A stretch of 64,000 bases of DNA from the NCBI RefSeq assembly GCF_035917335.1, contig NZ_CP109067.1:1428501-1492500 (forward strand), written 5' to 3'. The notes under the pieces were generated by a model. That model had not been told where the DNA came from. It made no database searches and worked only from the letters and a program-made list of their open reading frames with translations. Below, one piece after another: positions 44,143 to 53,742 of this stretch. This DNA is from Micromonospora sp. NBC_01813 (GTDB taxonomy: Bacteria > Actinomycetota > Actinomycetes > Mycobacteriales > Micromonosporaceae). Every line of letters begins with the position of its first letter. The stretch's first letter is position 1. Made by a program: the position numbers and the translations under genes.

Positions 44143-45054
44143 TCAGGCTGTTACGGCACGAATCACCGCAGTAGATTTCTGATCCACCGTGGAGGTGCGG
44201 GCCGCGCCACCAGCGAGCGGAACGACCAGTGGGGTGCCGCTCGCCGGGTCATCGATCACCATGACGCGCAGGTCGAACACCTCCTCGACCAGTTCCGGAG
44301 TGAGCACCTGGGCCGGCGCGCCGCTGGCCAGCACCCGGCCGTCCTTCATCGCGACCAGGTGGCGGGCGTACCGGGCGGCCAGGTTGAGGTCGTGCAGCAC
44401 CATGACCACGGTGCGGCCACGCTCCCGGTGCAGTCGGTCGACCAGCTCGAGCACGTCGATCTGATGAGCCAGGTCGAGATACGTCGTCGGCTCGTCGAGC
44501 AGCAGGATGTCGGTGCCCTGCGCGAGTGCCATCGAGATCCAGGCGCGCTGCCGCTGCCCGCCGGAAAGGGTGTCGACCGGGTGTTCGGCCAGCTCGCTGA
44601 GCCCGGTCCAGGCCAGTGCCTGGGCGACGATCTCCTCATCGGCGCGTGACCACTGGCGCAGCCAGCTCTGGTGCGGCTGGCGGCCGCGTACGACGAGGTC
44701 GGCGACGGTCAGCCCGTCCGGCGCGGTCGGGGTCTGCGGCAGGATGCCGAGTCGGCGGGCCACCTCCCGGGTGGGCAACCGCTGGATCCGTTCGCCGTCG
44801 AGCAGCACCTCGCCGGCGTCCGGCCGCAGGAGCCGGCCGAGCGCCCGCAGCAGGGTCGACTTGCCGCAGCCGTTGGGCCCGACGATCGCGGTGATCGAGC
44901 CGTCGACGATGTCCAGGTCCAGGTGGGGGACGACGACCTGGTTGCCGTAGCCGAGTCGCAACGCACGGGTCTGTAGCCGTGGTCCACCGGCTGCCCGCCC
45001 GGATTGCCCGCCCGGCGTGGCGACGGCCACCGGCAGTTCGGCGAGGTTGGTCAT
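44143..45054 (-). CDS. Ferric-siderophore ABC transporter ATPase (FepC type)
   Basis: A 303-residue ATPase: Walker [11 protein letters not shown] near residue 59, Q-loop ILPQTP, signature [10 protein letters not shown], Walker [15 protein letters not shown]-loop MVLHDLN. The overall sequence is of the siderophore/heme/B12 class. AAGGAGC precedes the ATG. No binding protein or permease is adjacent, so it is an orphan component. An IdeR/DmdR-type iron box lies 35 bases upstream, supporting iron-repressed expression and a role in ferric-siderophore uptake. Confidence 0.9.
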   Translation of the reverse strand: MTNLAELPVAVATPGGQSGRAAGGPRLQTRALRLGYGNQVVVPHLDLDIVDGSITAIVGPNGCGKSTLLRALGRLLRPDAGEVLLDGERIQRLPTREVARRLGILPQTPTAPDGLTVADLVVRGRQPHQSWLRQWSRADEEIVAQALAWTGLSELAEHPVDTLSGGQRQRAWISMALAQGTDILLLDEPTTYLDLAHQIDVLELVDRLHRERGRTVVMVLHDLNLAARYARHLVAMKDGRVLASGAPAQVLTPELVEEVFDLRVMVIDDPASGTPLVVPLAGGAARTSTVDQKSTAVIRAVTA

Positions 45055-45088
45055 CGGGCGCTCCTTAGCTTGCGGTGCACGCTGACAT

Positions 45089-45107
45089 GAAGGCTAGCCT
45101 TACCAAA
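45089..45107 (-). promoter_or_regulatory. IdeR/DmdR-type iron box
   Basis: Minus strand TTTGGTAAGGCTAGCCTTC matches the actinobacterial 19-bp iron-box consensus (TTAGGTTAGGCTAACCTAA) at 14 positions, with the central AGGCTARCC core intact. It lies upstream of the siderophore ATPase gene. The rest of the 319-base gap (45055-45373) holds the promoter of the following catabolic operon and no recognisable gene. Confidence 0.7.
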
Positions 45108-45289
45108 GGTCTGATTCCACCTCGTGGTCGCGATCACGGATGTGGGCCGACGAGCTATGTACTCTCGGTGATGAGAGCTGACCGAATCTGTGCCAGAGGG
45201 TCACGTGGCCTGCTTGTTTGCCGTGTGACCTGGTTGCGCTAGGTGACTTCCCTGGACGGTGGGGATTGCTTGTCGGCGTTGTCGAACCC

Positions 45290-45319
45290 TTGACGCCTTT
45301 CCGTGGCGCCCAGTAGCGT
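45290..45319 (+). promoter_or_regulatory. Promoter of the importer/HyuA catabolic operon
   Basis: TTGACG (45290-45295), 18-base spacer, TAGCGT (45314-45319). The predicted start near 45326 leaves a leader of about 48 bases before ATG 45374. Confidence 0.5.
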
Positions 45320-45329
45320 CTCAGCATAA

Positions 45330-45337
45330 GAACCTAG
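45330..45337. promoter_or_regulatory. GAACCTAG element, copy 1
   Basis: GAACCTAG just after the predicted transcription start, within a direct repeat of AGAACC (45329 and 45336). The same 8-mer is found in the IclR/hyuB divergent region. CTAG is rare in this GC-rich DNA, so it may be the IclR binding element. Confidence 0.35.
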
Positions 45338-45373
45338 AACCACAATATGAGTCGCAATGAACTGGGGTTGACC

Positions 45374-46333
45374 ATGAGATTGCGTACCTTGCGGGTGGCC
45401 GGCGTCGCGTTGCTGGTGGGCGCGGCTGTCACGGCCTGTTCGGAAAATCAGGAACCGGGCGCCGGGCCCACCTCCGCGGTCGAGACGACGTCGATCAACT
45501 TCGGGGTCGGCGTCGACCCCGCCTACTCACCCATCTACCTGGCAGACCAGCAGGACCTGTTCAGCGGGGCCGGCCTCGACGTCACCGTCACGCAGTACCA
45601 GGAGGGCACCGGCGGACTCGACGCGATCCTCGCCCGCGAGGGCCAGGTGACCGCGAGCACGGAGTCGAGCCTGCTGAACCGTGCCACCCGAGGTGATGTG
45701 AAGGGTGTCGCGGTCTTCTCCCAGTCACCCGACTTCATCAAACTGGTGGTCCGAGAGGAGATCGGCGAGGTTGCGGACATCACCCGGTACGGCGTGGTGA
45801 CCGGGACCGTCAACGAGTACGCCACCAACAAGGTCCTCGACACGTACGGGATCAGTCGCGACGCGGTGGAGTTCGTCAACTCGTCGCCGGCAGAGATGCC
45901 GGCGTTGTTGGAACGCGGCGACGTCGACGGGTACATCATGTGGGAGCCGTGGCCGGCGCGTGGCGTCGCCGGGGGCGGCAAGATCCTGCTGACCAGCGGT
46001 GACGTCGGGTACGTCTACAACCTGATCATCGGCGTCGACGGCGCCTGGTACGACGCCAACCAGGAAGCGGTACGCACACTGGTGGGTACGATCGCCGACG
46101 CCTGCGCCCAGATCACCGACGATCCGCAACTCGCCGGTACCGCGACCGAGACCGCCATTCAGGTCCCGGCCGCAGAAGCGGTCGAACTGCTGTCCGGGGT
46201 CCAGTGCCAGGTCCGGGACTTCACCGACGAGGACCTCCAGAGGTACGCCGAGATCGCCCAGTTCCAGCAGGACAGCGGCATCGTCACCGATCCGGCCGAC
46301 CCGGCTGCGGTGATGATCCGGGGCGTAGCGTGA
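45374..46333 (+). CDS. ABC transporter substrate-binding lipoprotein (NMT1/SsuA-like)
   Basis: A 319-residue exported lipoprotein with lipobox VTAC at residues 19-22 and an NMT1/THI5-like binding fold (INFGVGVDPAYSPIYLADQQDLF; ILAREGQVTASTESSLLN; GYIMWEPWPARG). Relatives bind small organic acids, sulfonates or pyrimidines. It is the first gene of a six-function operon leading into aromatic or amide catabolism, so the ligand is probably the pathway substrate. ATG 45374 is preferred over ATG 45347 because it places the signal peptide at the terminus and follows a GGGG tract. It overlaps the ATPase gene as GTGA. Confidence 0.85.
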   Translation: MRLRTLRVAGVALLVGAAVTACSENQEPGAGPTSAVETTSINFGVGVDPAYSPIYLADQQDLFSGAGLDVTVTQYQEGTGGLDAILAREGQVTASTESSLLNRATRGDVKGVAVFSQSPDFIKLVVREEIGEVADITRYGVVTGTVNEYATNKVLDTYGISRDAVEFVNSSPAEMPALLERGDVDGYIMWEPWPARGVAGGGKILLTSGDVGYVYNLIIGVDGAWYDANQEAVRTLVGTIADACAQITDDPQLAGTATETAIQVPAAEAVELLSGVQCQVRDFTDEDLQRYAEIAQFQQDSGIVTDPADPAAVMIRGVA

Positions 46334-47193
46334 CAGAAGAGGCGACGGCGCCGTCGGGTCGCGAACCGGAAACCGGGGCGCGACCCGGCGGGTCGCCGGT
46401 GCAGGTGCAGGACGTCGACATCCGTTTCGACGACTTCGTCGCCGTCTCCGGGGCCGCGCTGGATGTCGCCGCCGGCGAGTTCGTCTGCCTGCTCGGACCG
46501 AGCGGATGCGGCAAGTCGACCCTACTCAACGCGATTGCCGGCTTTGTTCGCCCCGCAGCCGGCCAGGTCCTGTGCGACGGCGTACCCGTGACCGGACCCG
46601 ACGTCGACCGGGGCGTCGTGTTCCAGAGCGCCGAAGCGCTGTTCCCCTGGCTGACGGTGCGACAGAACGTCGCATTCGGCCCACGGATGCGCGGCGTGGC
46701 CCGCAGCCGTCGGGGCGCGCTCGTGGACCGCTACCTGACCATGGTCGGGCTCAGCCACAGCGCCGACCGGTTCCCCGGCCAACTCTCCGGTGGCATGCGG
46801 CAGCGTGCCCAGCTCGCCCGGGTCCTGGCGAACGAACCGTCCGTGGTGCTGATGGACGAGCCGTTCGGTGCCCTGGACGCGCAGACCCGCCTGGTGATGC
46901 AGGTCGAACTGGACCGGATCTGGCGGCAGTCGCAGCCGACGATTCTGTTCGTCACCCACGACATCGGTGAAGCGATCCTGCTCGCCGACCGGATCGTCAC
47001 GATGACTGCCGGTCCGGCGGCCCGGATCAAGCAGGTGTATCCCGTCGACCTGCCGCGCCCACGGGAGTTGACCGACCCGGCCGCTGCCGGACTGTTCCGT
47101 TCCCTGCGGGCGGACATCGGTGCCGAGGTGGCCCAGACCCTGCGTGCCCAAGGGCTCGACGACGGGCACGGGCTGAACGGAGGCACCGGCTGA
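46330..47193 (+). CDS. ABC transporter ATPase (SsuB/TauB type)
   Basis: A 287-residue ATPase: Walker A LGPSGCGKST, Q-loop VFQSAEALFPW, signature LSGGMRQRAQLAR, Walker B VVLMDEPFGALD, H-loop FVTHDIGEAI. It pairs with the NMT1-like binding protein and the following permease. The GTG start overlaps the upstream stop (GTGA), and its own stop shares a base with the permease ATG. Confidence 0.93.
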   Translation: MTEEATAPSGREPETGARPGGSPVQVQDVDIRFDDFVAVSGAALDVAAGEFVCLLGPSGCGKSTLLNAIAGFVRPAAGQVLCDGVPVTGPDVDRGVVFQSAEALFPWLTVRQNVAFGPRMRGVARSRRGALVDRYLTMVGLSHSADRFPGQLSGGMRQRAQLARVLANEPSVVLMDEPFGALDAQTRLVMQVELDRIWRQSQPTILFVTHDIGEAILLADRIVTMTAGPAARIKQVYPVDLPRPRELTDPAAAGLFRSLRADIGAEVAQTLRAQGLDDGHGLNGGTG

Positions 47194-48020
47194 TGGCCGT
47201 CGACGTGCAACAGCCGCCCACGACCCGGGCGACCGAACCGCCTCGGCGACGGCGTTTCCCTGGCCGTCGCCAGCACACCCGGATTCTGTTGTCCGCGCTG
47301 TCCGTGCTGCTCGGCCTGCTGATCTGGGATCTGGTCAGTCGCAACTACACCGCCTTCTTCCTGCCCTCGCCGCGGCTGACCTGGCAGGGCGCGGTCGAGT
47401 TGGCGGCCAACGGCACGCTGTGGGACTCGATCTGGGCGTCCAGCCAACGGATTCTCAGCGGCTGGGGACTCGGGGTACTGGTCGGGATCCCGGTAGGTCT
47501 GCTGATGGGGTGCAGCCAGTGGCTGCGGCTGATGCTCGACCCGTACATCCAGTTCTTCCGTTTCATCCCACCGATCGCGTTCGTGACCCTGGCGATCATC
47601 TGGCTCGGCCCGGGTGAAGCATCCAAGATCGCGCTGATCTTCTACACCACGGTGTTCATCGTCGCGTTGAACACCCTGGCCGGCGTACTCGCCGTCGACG
47701 AGCTGAAACTGCGGGCCGCGCGGGCCTTGGGCGCCGGGCCCGTCCGAACCCTGGCCTCGGTGATCCTGCCCGCCACGGTCCCGTACGCGGTCACCGGAGC
47801 CCGGCTGGCCATGGGTAATTCGTTCCTGACCATCGTCTCGGCCGAGATCGTCGCCGCGCAGAGCGGGCTGGGTTCGCTGATCTGGACCGCCCGCAACTAT
47901 GCCAAGACGGAGTGGGTCTTCGTCGGCATCATCGCGCTGGGCCTGCTCGGCTACTTCTTCGACTGGGTGCTGCGGGCCATCGCCCGCACCACGCTGCGCC
48001 GCTACGGCGTCACGTTCTGA
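47193..48020 (+). CDS. ABC transporter permease (SsuC/TauC type)
   Basis: A 275-residue permease with an Arg-rich cytoplasmic N-terminus, about six membrane segments and the EAA-like loop ELKLRAARALGAGPVRTLASVILPATVP that contacts the ATPase. Translationally coupled to the ATPase. A 28-base gap with AAAGGAAGGG follows before hyuA. Confidence 0.92.
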   Translation: MAVDVQQPPTTRATEPPRRRRFPGRRQHTRILLSALSVLLGLLIWDLVSRNYTAFFLPSPRLTWQGAVELAANGTLWDSIWASSQRILSGWGLGVLVGIPVGLLMGCSQWLRLMLDPYIQFFRFIPPIAFVTLAIIWLGPGEASKIALIFYTTVFIVALNTLAGVLAVDELKLRAARALGAGPVRTLASVILPATVPYAVTGARLAMGNSFLTIVSAEIVAAQSGLGSLIWTARNYAKTEWVFVGIIALGLLGYFFDWVLRAIARTTLRRYGVTF

Positions 48021-48048
48021 CGGCGCACACCCAAAGGAAGGGTTCCAC

Positions 48049-50067
48049 ATGCTCTGCATCGGCGTCGACATCGGCGGCACCTTCACCGACGTCATCGTCT
48101 ACGAGCCAGGCAGCGCCCGGCTCGCCGAGGCCAAGACGCTGTCCACCCCGGCCGACCCGGCCGCCGCGATTCTCGACGGGCTCGCCAAGCTCGGCGTGTC
48201 CCTGTCCGGGGTCGACCGGTTCGTGCACGGCACCACCAGGGTCACCAACGCCCTACTGGAGGGTGCTGGCGAACCCGTCGCGGTGATCACCACCGAGGGC
48301 TTCCGTGACGTGCTCGAGATGGGGCTGGGACATCGTCCCCGGTTGTACAGCGTCAAGGAGACCGGCCGGCCCGCGCTCACCCCCCGCCGGATGCGTCACA
48401 CCGTGCGGGAACGGATCGCCGCCGACGGGACCGTCGCGGTGCCCCTCGACCTGGACCAGTTGGATGAAGTAGTGGCCAGGGTGGCCGCCGGCACCGCCCG
48501 TGCGGTGGCGATCTGCTTTCTGCACTCGTACCGCAATCCGGTGCACGAACGGGCTGCCGCCGAACGCATCGGCCAGCGGCACCCGGACATCTCCTGTAGC
48601 ACCTCCGCCGACGTGGTCCCGGAACACGGCGAGTACGAGCGCTTCGTCACGACGGTGCTCAACGCCAGCGTCCGCGGACCTGTCAGCGACTATCTGTCCG
48701 GTCTGGGCGCCACCCTGTCCACCAACGGCTACCACCATCCGCTGGCCATCATGACGAGCAGCGGCGGCGTGGTCTCCACCGATCAGGCGGGACGGCTGCC
48801 GATCAACCTCGCGCTGTCCGGACCGGCCGGTGGCGTGGCGGCCAGTGCGTACGTCGCCGGGCTCGCCGGCTTCGACAACGTCATCACCTGCGACATCGGC
48901 GGGACCAGTACCGACGTCTGCCTGATCAAGAACGGCGCGCCGTTGATGACCAACCACGGCACCATCGCGGGCCATCCGAACCGGACGTTCCAGATCGAGA
49001 TCAACACGATCGGCGCCGGCGGGGGCTCGGTCGCGTGGCGCGACCTCGGTGGCGAACTGCGGGTCGGCCCCAAGAGCGCGGGTTCTGACCCCGGACCTGC
49101 CTGCTACGGCCGGGGCGGTCAGGAGCCCACCACCACGGACGCGCATCTGCTCGTCGGCCACCTCGACCCGGACGGTCTACTCGGCGGCGAGGTCGCCCCC
49201 GACGTCGCCGCCGCCCGCGCCGCCATCAGCCGCCTCGCCGCCCAGTTCGACGGGGGGCTGAGCGAGACCGAACTCGCCGACGGCATTCTGCGCCTGGCCA
49301 CGGTCAAGATGACCAGCGCGATCAAGGAGATCTCGGTCGCCCGAGGACACGACCCGCGTGACTTCGTGCTGATGCCCTTCGGCGGGGCCGGTCCCATGCA
49401 CGCCACCGCGCTGGCCGACGAACTTGGCATCCTGCGGGTACTGGTACCGCCGGTACCGGGAAACTTCTCCGCCCTCGGCTTTGTCACCGCTCGGGCCCGG
49501 CACGACCACGTCCGCACCGCGCTGGTCGCCGCCGATGAGGCCGGGCTGAGCGCCGTCCGCGTCATCGTCGACGAGTTGCGGGAGACCGCGCGTAGTCAGC
49601 TCAAGACCGAGGAGGCAGTGGAAGCCGACCAGGTCAGCTTCCGGCTCTCCCTCGGCATGCGGTTCCGCGGTCAGAGCTTCGACCTCGCGGTGCCATTCGA
49701 CGAACTGCCCGACCAGCCGGGCGACCTGGTGGCGGCGTTCCACGACGCCTACCGGGAAAGGTACGCCTACCTGCGCTCGGACCATCCGACCGAGATCGTC
49801 AACTGCCGGCTCACCGCGTTCGGACCGCAGCCTGCGGTCACCTTCGCCGCGCCCGCCGCCGGCCCACCACCCACTCCCGCCAACACCCGAATCTGGGGTG
49901 CGCAGGGTTGGACGGACGCGACGGTGTGGAATCGCCCGAGCCTCACCGCCGAACACCAGATCACCGGGCCGGCGGTGGTACGCGAGAGCGGCAGCACCAC
50001 GGTGATCGGGGCCGGCTGGTGTGGGCGGGTGGACCGGCACGGCAACCTGCTGCTGGAGCGGAGCTGA
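48049..50067 (+). CDS. hyuA: Hydantoinase/oxoprolinase A subunit (HyuA)
   Basis: A 672-residue ATP-binding subunit with N-terminal DIGGTFTDVIVYE and central CDIGGTSTDVCLIKNG nucleotide motifs of the ASKHA fold, the GAGGGSVAW segment and the C-terminal barrel-like part. Partners of this type use ATP to hydrolyse cyclic amides (hydantoins, 5-oxoproline) or to carboxylate ketones. The B partner is not adjacent but lies at 56417, across the IclR gene. ATG 48049 has AAGGAAGGG 7 bases upstream. Its stop overlaps the ligase ATG (TGATG). Confidence 0.9.
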   Translation: MLCIGVDIGGTFTDVIVYEPGSARLAEAKTLSTPADPAAAILDGLAKLGVSLSGVDRFVHGTTRVTNALLEGAGEPVAVITTEGFRDVLEMGLGHRPRLYSVKETGRPALTPRRMRHTVRERIAADGTVAVPLDLDQLDEVVARVAAGTARAVAICFLHSYRNPVHERAAAERIGQRHPDISCSTSADVVPEHGEYERFVTTVLNASVRGPVSDYLSGLGATLSTNGYHHPLAIMTSSGGVVSTDQAGRLPINLALSGPAGGVAASAYVAGLAGFDNVITCDIGGTSTDVCLIKNGAPLMTNHGTIAGHPNRTFQIEINTIGAGGGSVAWRDLGGELRVGPKSAGSDPGPACYGRGGQEPTTTDAHLLVGHLDPDGLLGGEVAPDVAAARAAISRLAAQFDGGLSETELADGILRLATVKMTSAIKEISVARGHDPRDFVLMPFGGAGPMHATALADELGILRVLVPPVPGNFSALGFVTARARHDHVRTALVAADEAGLSAVRVIVDELRETARSQLKTEEAVEADQVSFRLSLGMRFRGQSFDLAVPFDELPDQPGDLVAAFHDAYRERYAYLRSDHPTEIVNCRLTAFGPQPAVTFAAPAAGPPPTPANTRIWGAQGWTDATVWNRPSLTAEHQITGPAVVRESGSTTVIGAGWCGRVDRHGNLLLERS

Positions 50068-51653
50068 TGCCCGCCGGCGTACCGGCGTTCGATGCGGCAC
50101 TGCTGAGCCGGGCCGACGAGACGCCACACCGGCCACTGTTCACCTTCGCCGGGCAGCCCACCGTGACCGCCGCCGAATACGCCGAACACGTCGGGCGCGC
50201 CGCTGCCGTCCTCGCCGCCGCCGGGGTGGGCCGGGGCGACCGGGTCGCGGTCTGGTCGGAGAACAGTCTCGCCTGGCTGATCCTGCTGGGTGCGGCGGCC
50301 TGGCGCGGAGCGGTACTGGTGACCCTGCACCCAGGGCTGACCACGCCGGAGCTGTTGTCGGCGCTGCACCGCAGCCGCCCTGCCCAGTTGTTCGCCGCAC
50401 GGCGGATCCGGGACCGGGACGCGTCCGAGACAGCCAGACAGGTCACCGACCTGCCGGTCACCATGCTGCAGACGGAACTCGGTGGCTCCGTTCTCGCCGG
50501 GCAGCCCGGTTGGACCGACCAGCCGCCGGCGCCGGTAGCCGATCCAGACCGCCCGCTCAACCTGCAGTTCACCTCGGGAACCACCGGGGCGCCGAAGTTG
50601 GTGGCGCTGACCGGCCGCAACCTGGTCCGTAACGCGACCTGGACCGCGCAGGCCGCCGGCATCCGGGCCGACGACCGGATCAACTGTCCGCTGCCGTTCG
50701 CCCACGCTGCCGGGCTGAGTAGCGGTGCGGTGCTCGCCACGGTCACCGGTGCCCACCTGGTGTCGGCGCCTCGGTTTCACCCGGACGTCGTTCTCGACGG
50801 TGTGGCCCGGCACCGGTGCACCGTGCTGCAGATGGTGCCGACGATGGCGACCATGCTGGCCGACCGCCTTGACGAGCGCCCAGATACCTGGGACATCTCG
50901 TCGCTGCGACTGGGCTTCCTCGGTGGCGCCTTCTGCCCGCCCGGACTGCGTCAGCGGATCCGACAGACGCTGGGACTTACGCGGTTGGCCGTGGTCTACG
51001 GCCAGACCGAGGCGGGGCCGACGATCAGTGTCGACCCGGACGACGGCAGTTGCCGACCGGCCGGTGCCACGGTCGGGCGGGTTCTTCCCGCGATCCAGGC
51101 CCGGATCGTCGCCGTGGCACGGTCCGGCGCGGAGACGGCGCACGCCGCCAGCCTCGAGGGTGAACTGCAGGTACGCGGCGAGTCGCTCACCCCCGGCTAT
51201 CTCGACGACCCGGCCGCCAACCATGAGGCGTTCACCGCGGACGGCTGGCTGCGGACCGGCGACCTGGGCCGGCTGGCCGACGACGGCACCCTCACCTTGA
51301 CCGGTCGAGTCAAGGAACTGATCATCCGGGGCGGTGAGAACGTCAGCCCCGCCGAGGTCGAGACGGCGCTGTTGGAACAGGACGGTGTCGGCCAGGCCTG
51401 CGTGGTGGGGGTGCCCTCTGCCCGATGGGGCGAGGAGGTGGCTGCGCTGCTCGTCGCGGCACCAGGCGTCGCGTTGCTGGTGGACACGGTCGCCCAGTCG
51501 ATGGCGGAACGGCTGGCCCGACACAAGGTGCCGACCCGCTGGCGGGTGGTGACCCGGTTGCCGCTGCTGCCGTCAGGCAAGGTCGACCGCCTGGCGGCGA
51601 CCGGCCTCGTCGAGCCGTCCGAGTCGACCGGCGTTCACCGGGAGGCCCGGTGA
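50067..51653 (+). CDS. AMP-forming acyl/aryl-CoA ligase
   Basis: A 528-residue adenylate-forming enzyme: P-loop-like LQFTSGTTGAPK, A5 motif VVYGQTEAGP, A7 YLDDPAANHEAFTADGWLRTGDLG, A8 LIIRGGENVSPAEVE and catalytic Lys in LPSGKVDR. It should activate a carboxylic acid as CoA thioester for the hydratase-family enzyme two genes on. Embedded between HyuA and the lyase with overlaps on both sides, so co-translated. Specificity is not readable. Confidence 0.88.
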   Translation: MPAGVPAFDAALLSRADETPHRPLFTFAGQPTVTAAEYAEHVGRAAAVLAAAGVGRGDRVAVWSENSLAWLILLGAAAWRGAVLVTLHPGLTTPELLSALHRSRPAQLFAARRIRDRDASETARQVTDLPVTMLQTELGGSVLAGQPGWTDQPPAPVADPDRPLNLQFTSGTTGAPKLVALTGRNLVRNATWTAQAAGIRADDRINCPLPFAHAAGLSSGAVLATVTGAHLVSAPRFHPDVVLDGVARHRCTVLQMVPTMATMLADRLDERPDTWDISSLRLGFLGGAFCPPGLRQRIRQTLGLTRLAVVYGQTEAGPTISVDPDDGSCRPAGATVGRVLPAIQARIVAVARSGAETAHAASLEGELQVRGESLTPGYLDDPAANHEAFTADGWLRTGDLGRLADDGTLTLTGRVKELIIRGGENVSPAEVETALLEQDGVGQACVVGVPSARWGEEVAALLVAAPGVALLVDTVAQSMAERLARHKVPTRWRVVTRLPLLPSGKVDRLAATGLVEPSESTGVHREAR

Positions 51654-53005
51654 ACCCGATCAGTTCCTGCTTCCTGGACTCGCTCACCGTCACCAGCTTC
51701 TTCGGCAACGCCGAGATGCGGGCTGTCTTCAACGACCGACAGCTCATGCAGGCATGGCTCGACGTGGAGGCGGCGCTGGCCGGGGCCCAGGCGGACCTGG
51801 GCATCGTCCCGACCGCGGCGGCTCAGGCGATCGCCGCCGCCGCCCGGGTGGAATCACTGGACCTGGCGACGGTCGCCTCGGACGCGGCGGACACCGTCCA
51901 TCCGCTGGTGCCGATGGTCCGGGCACTGACCCGGGCGGCCGGCGACGCCGGCAGGTACGTCCACCTCGGCGCCACCACCCAGGATGTGATGGACACCGGT
52001 TTCGTGCTGCGTGCCCGGGCGGGCCTGGACATCGTCAGCGGTCAGCTCGACGAGCTGATCCGGATCCTGCGTCGGATCGCGTTGCGACACCGCGACACCG
52101 CGATGGCCGCCCGGACCCACGGCCAGCAGGCCCTGCCCACCACGTTCGGACTACGGTGCGCGGTCTGGCAGAGCGAACTGCAACGGCATCGGGAACGCCT
52201 CGCGCAACTGCGCCCCCGGTTGCTGGTGGTCAGCATGGGCGGTGCCGCCGGGACGATGGCCGGCTACGGCCCGCGTGCCTTCGAGTTGGAACGCGCCGTC
52301 GCGAGCCGGCTCGGCCTGGGCGTCGCGTCGACGCCGTGGCACGCCACCCCGGACCGGCTGGTGGAGTGCCTGACCCTGCTCGGGCTGGTCGCGGCCAGTG
52401 CCGAGAAGCTGGCCCGCGAGGTCTACTTCCTCGGCCGTACGGAGATTGGCGAGGTCCACGAGCCGCAGCGGGACAACCAGGTCGGCAGCAGCACGATGCC
52501 GCACAAGCGCAACCCGATCCGCTGCGAGGCAGTCATCGCCGCCGCCGGCACGCTGCGCGCCCAGGTGCCGTTGGCGATGCAGACCATGGTGTCCCAGGAC
52601 GACCGGGACATGGGCGTCGGGATGGCGTTGTGGAAGCTGGTGCCGGAGTGTTTCATCCTGATCGGCGGTGCCCTGCAGCGTCTCAACGAGGTCTTCGCCG
52701 CGCTGCGCGTCGACCCGGCCCGAATGCGGGCCAACCTGTCCGCCACGGGTGGTCTGCTGCTGTCCGAGGCGGTGATGCTGCGCCTGGCCGGCCCACTCGG
52801 TCGGGAGCCCGCCCACCACCTGGTGATGCGGATCGTGCGCGACAGCCTGGACCAGGGCCGACCCTTTGCCGAACTGCTGCGCGCGGATCCGCAGATCGCC
52901 GCCGCTGTATCAGGTGCCGAACTGGACCGGCTACTCGACCCGCTCGGCTACATCGGACACGCCGCGGCCCTGGTGGACCGCGCCCTGCTGGAATCGGAGG
53001 CCTGA
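51650..53005 (+). CDS. Fumarase/adenylosuccinate-lyase superfamily lyase
   Basis: A 451-residue lyase with the superfamily signature GSSTMPHKRNP near residue 284, the HLGATTQD block near 105 and THGQQALPTTFG near 157. Members include adenylosuccinate lyase, argininosuccinate lyase and 3-carboxymuconate cycloisomerase; an operon position among catabolic genes favours a cycloisomerase-like or C-N lyase role over purine synthesis. The GTG start overlaps the ligase stop; GGAGG precedes it closely. Confidence 0.82.
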   Translation: MNPISSCFLDSLTVTSFFGNAEMRAVFNDRQLMQAWLDVEAALAGAQADLGIVPTAAAQAIAAAARVESLDLATVASDAADTVHPLVPMVRALTRAAGDAGRYVHLGATTQDVMDTGFVLRARAGLDIVSGQLDELIRILRRIALRHRDTAMAARTHGQQALPTTFGLRCAVWQSELQRHRERLAQLRPRLLVVSMGGAAGTMAGYGPRAFELERAVASRLGLGVASTPWHATPDRLVECLTLLGLVAASAEKLAREVYFLGRTEIGEVHEPQRDNQVGSSTMPHKRNPIRCEAVIAAAGTLRAQVPLAMQTMVSQDDRDMGVGMALWKLVPECFILIGGALQRLNEVFAALRVDPARMRANLSATGGLLLSEAVMLRLAGPLGREPAHHLVMRIVRDSLDQGRPFAELLRADPQIAAAVSGAELDRLLDPLGYIGHAAALVDRALLESEA

Positions 53006-53742
53006 TGACGTCGGTGCGTCTTCATCGAAGTGGCCGGCTGGCCACGGTGACCCTTGACCGAACCACTCGGCGCAACAGTTTCGACCTCGCCATGCTGAGC
53101 CGGTTCGAGGATGTACTGGCTGACCTCGGCCGTGACCAGAGCGTCGAGGTGGTGCTGCTCACCGGTGCGGGCAGCGCCTTCTGCGCCGGCACCGACCTCG
53201 ACGAGTTGGCGTCGTTGGACCCGTCGACGACTATGGGTGTGCAGCGACGTACGGCCGAACTGGTGGAGCGCTGGTACCGCCTCGATCAGACGACGGTCAC
53301 CGCGTTCAACGGACCCGCCATCGGCTCCGGTGCGATTCTCGGCCTCGCCAGTGACCTGCGGATCGCCGCCGACACCTGCTTCTTCGCGTTCCCCGAGGTC
53401 GGCTTCGGTATCCCGCTGACCTGGAGCGGGATGGCTATCCTCGCGGACCTGGTCGGTGCCGACCGGGCCAAGCGTTGGCTGCTGCTCAGCGAGCGGATCG
53501 AGGCAGATCGGCTGCTCGAGCTGGAGCTGGTGGCCGAGCTGGTGCCCGCAGACCGGGTGGCTGTCGCCGCTGACGTGCTGACGGACCGGCTACTGGCCGT
53601 ACCGGCGCTCGGCCGATCGATGACCAAACGCACCGCGCGGCTTGCCGGCCCACGGTTCGAGGCTGCGGCCGCCGACTCCTACCTGGGCGCGCTGAGCGTC
53701 GCGCTGCGTCCACCCGGGCCCTACCGGAAGGACCGCCCGTGA
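53005..53742 (+). CDS. Enoyl-CoA hydratase/isomerase family protein
   Basis: A 245-residue crotonase-fold enzyme: oxyanion segment AFCAGTDLDEL and FNGPAIGSGAILGLASDLRIAAD, FPEVGFGIPLTWSG. The usual catalytic Glu of hydratases after the second oxyanion loop reads FAFPEVG, present but in a slightly altered context, so hydratase, isomerase or hydrolase activity remains open. Coupled to the lyase (TGATG) and to the ThDP enzyme (GTGA). Confidence 0.85.
   Translation: MTSVRLHRSGRLATVTLDRTTRRNSFDLAMLSRFEDVLADLGRDQSVEVVLLTGAGSAFCAGTDLDELASLDPSTTMGVQRRTAELVERWYRLDQTTVTAFNGPAIGSGAILGLASDLRIAADTCFFAFPEVGFGIPLTWSGMAILADLVGADRAKRWLLLSERIEADRLLELELVAELVPADRVAVAADVLTDRLLAVPALGRSMTKRTARLAGPRFEAAAADSYLGALSVALRPPGPYRKDRP

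Noticed and set aside
51650-53005. Purine-pathway adenylosuccinate lyase (purB)
   Set aside because: Only superfamily motifs are shared; tight operon context with CoA ligase and crotonase argues for a catabolic lyase.
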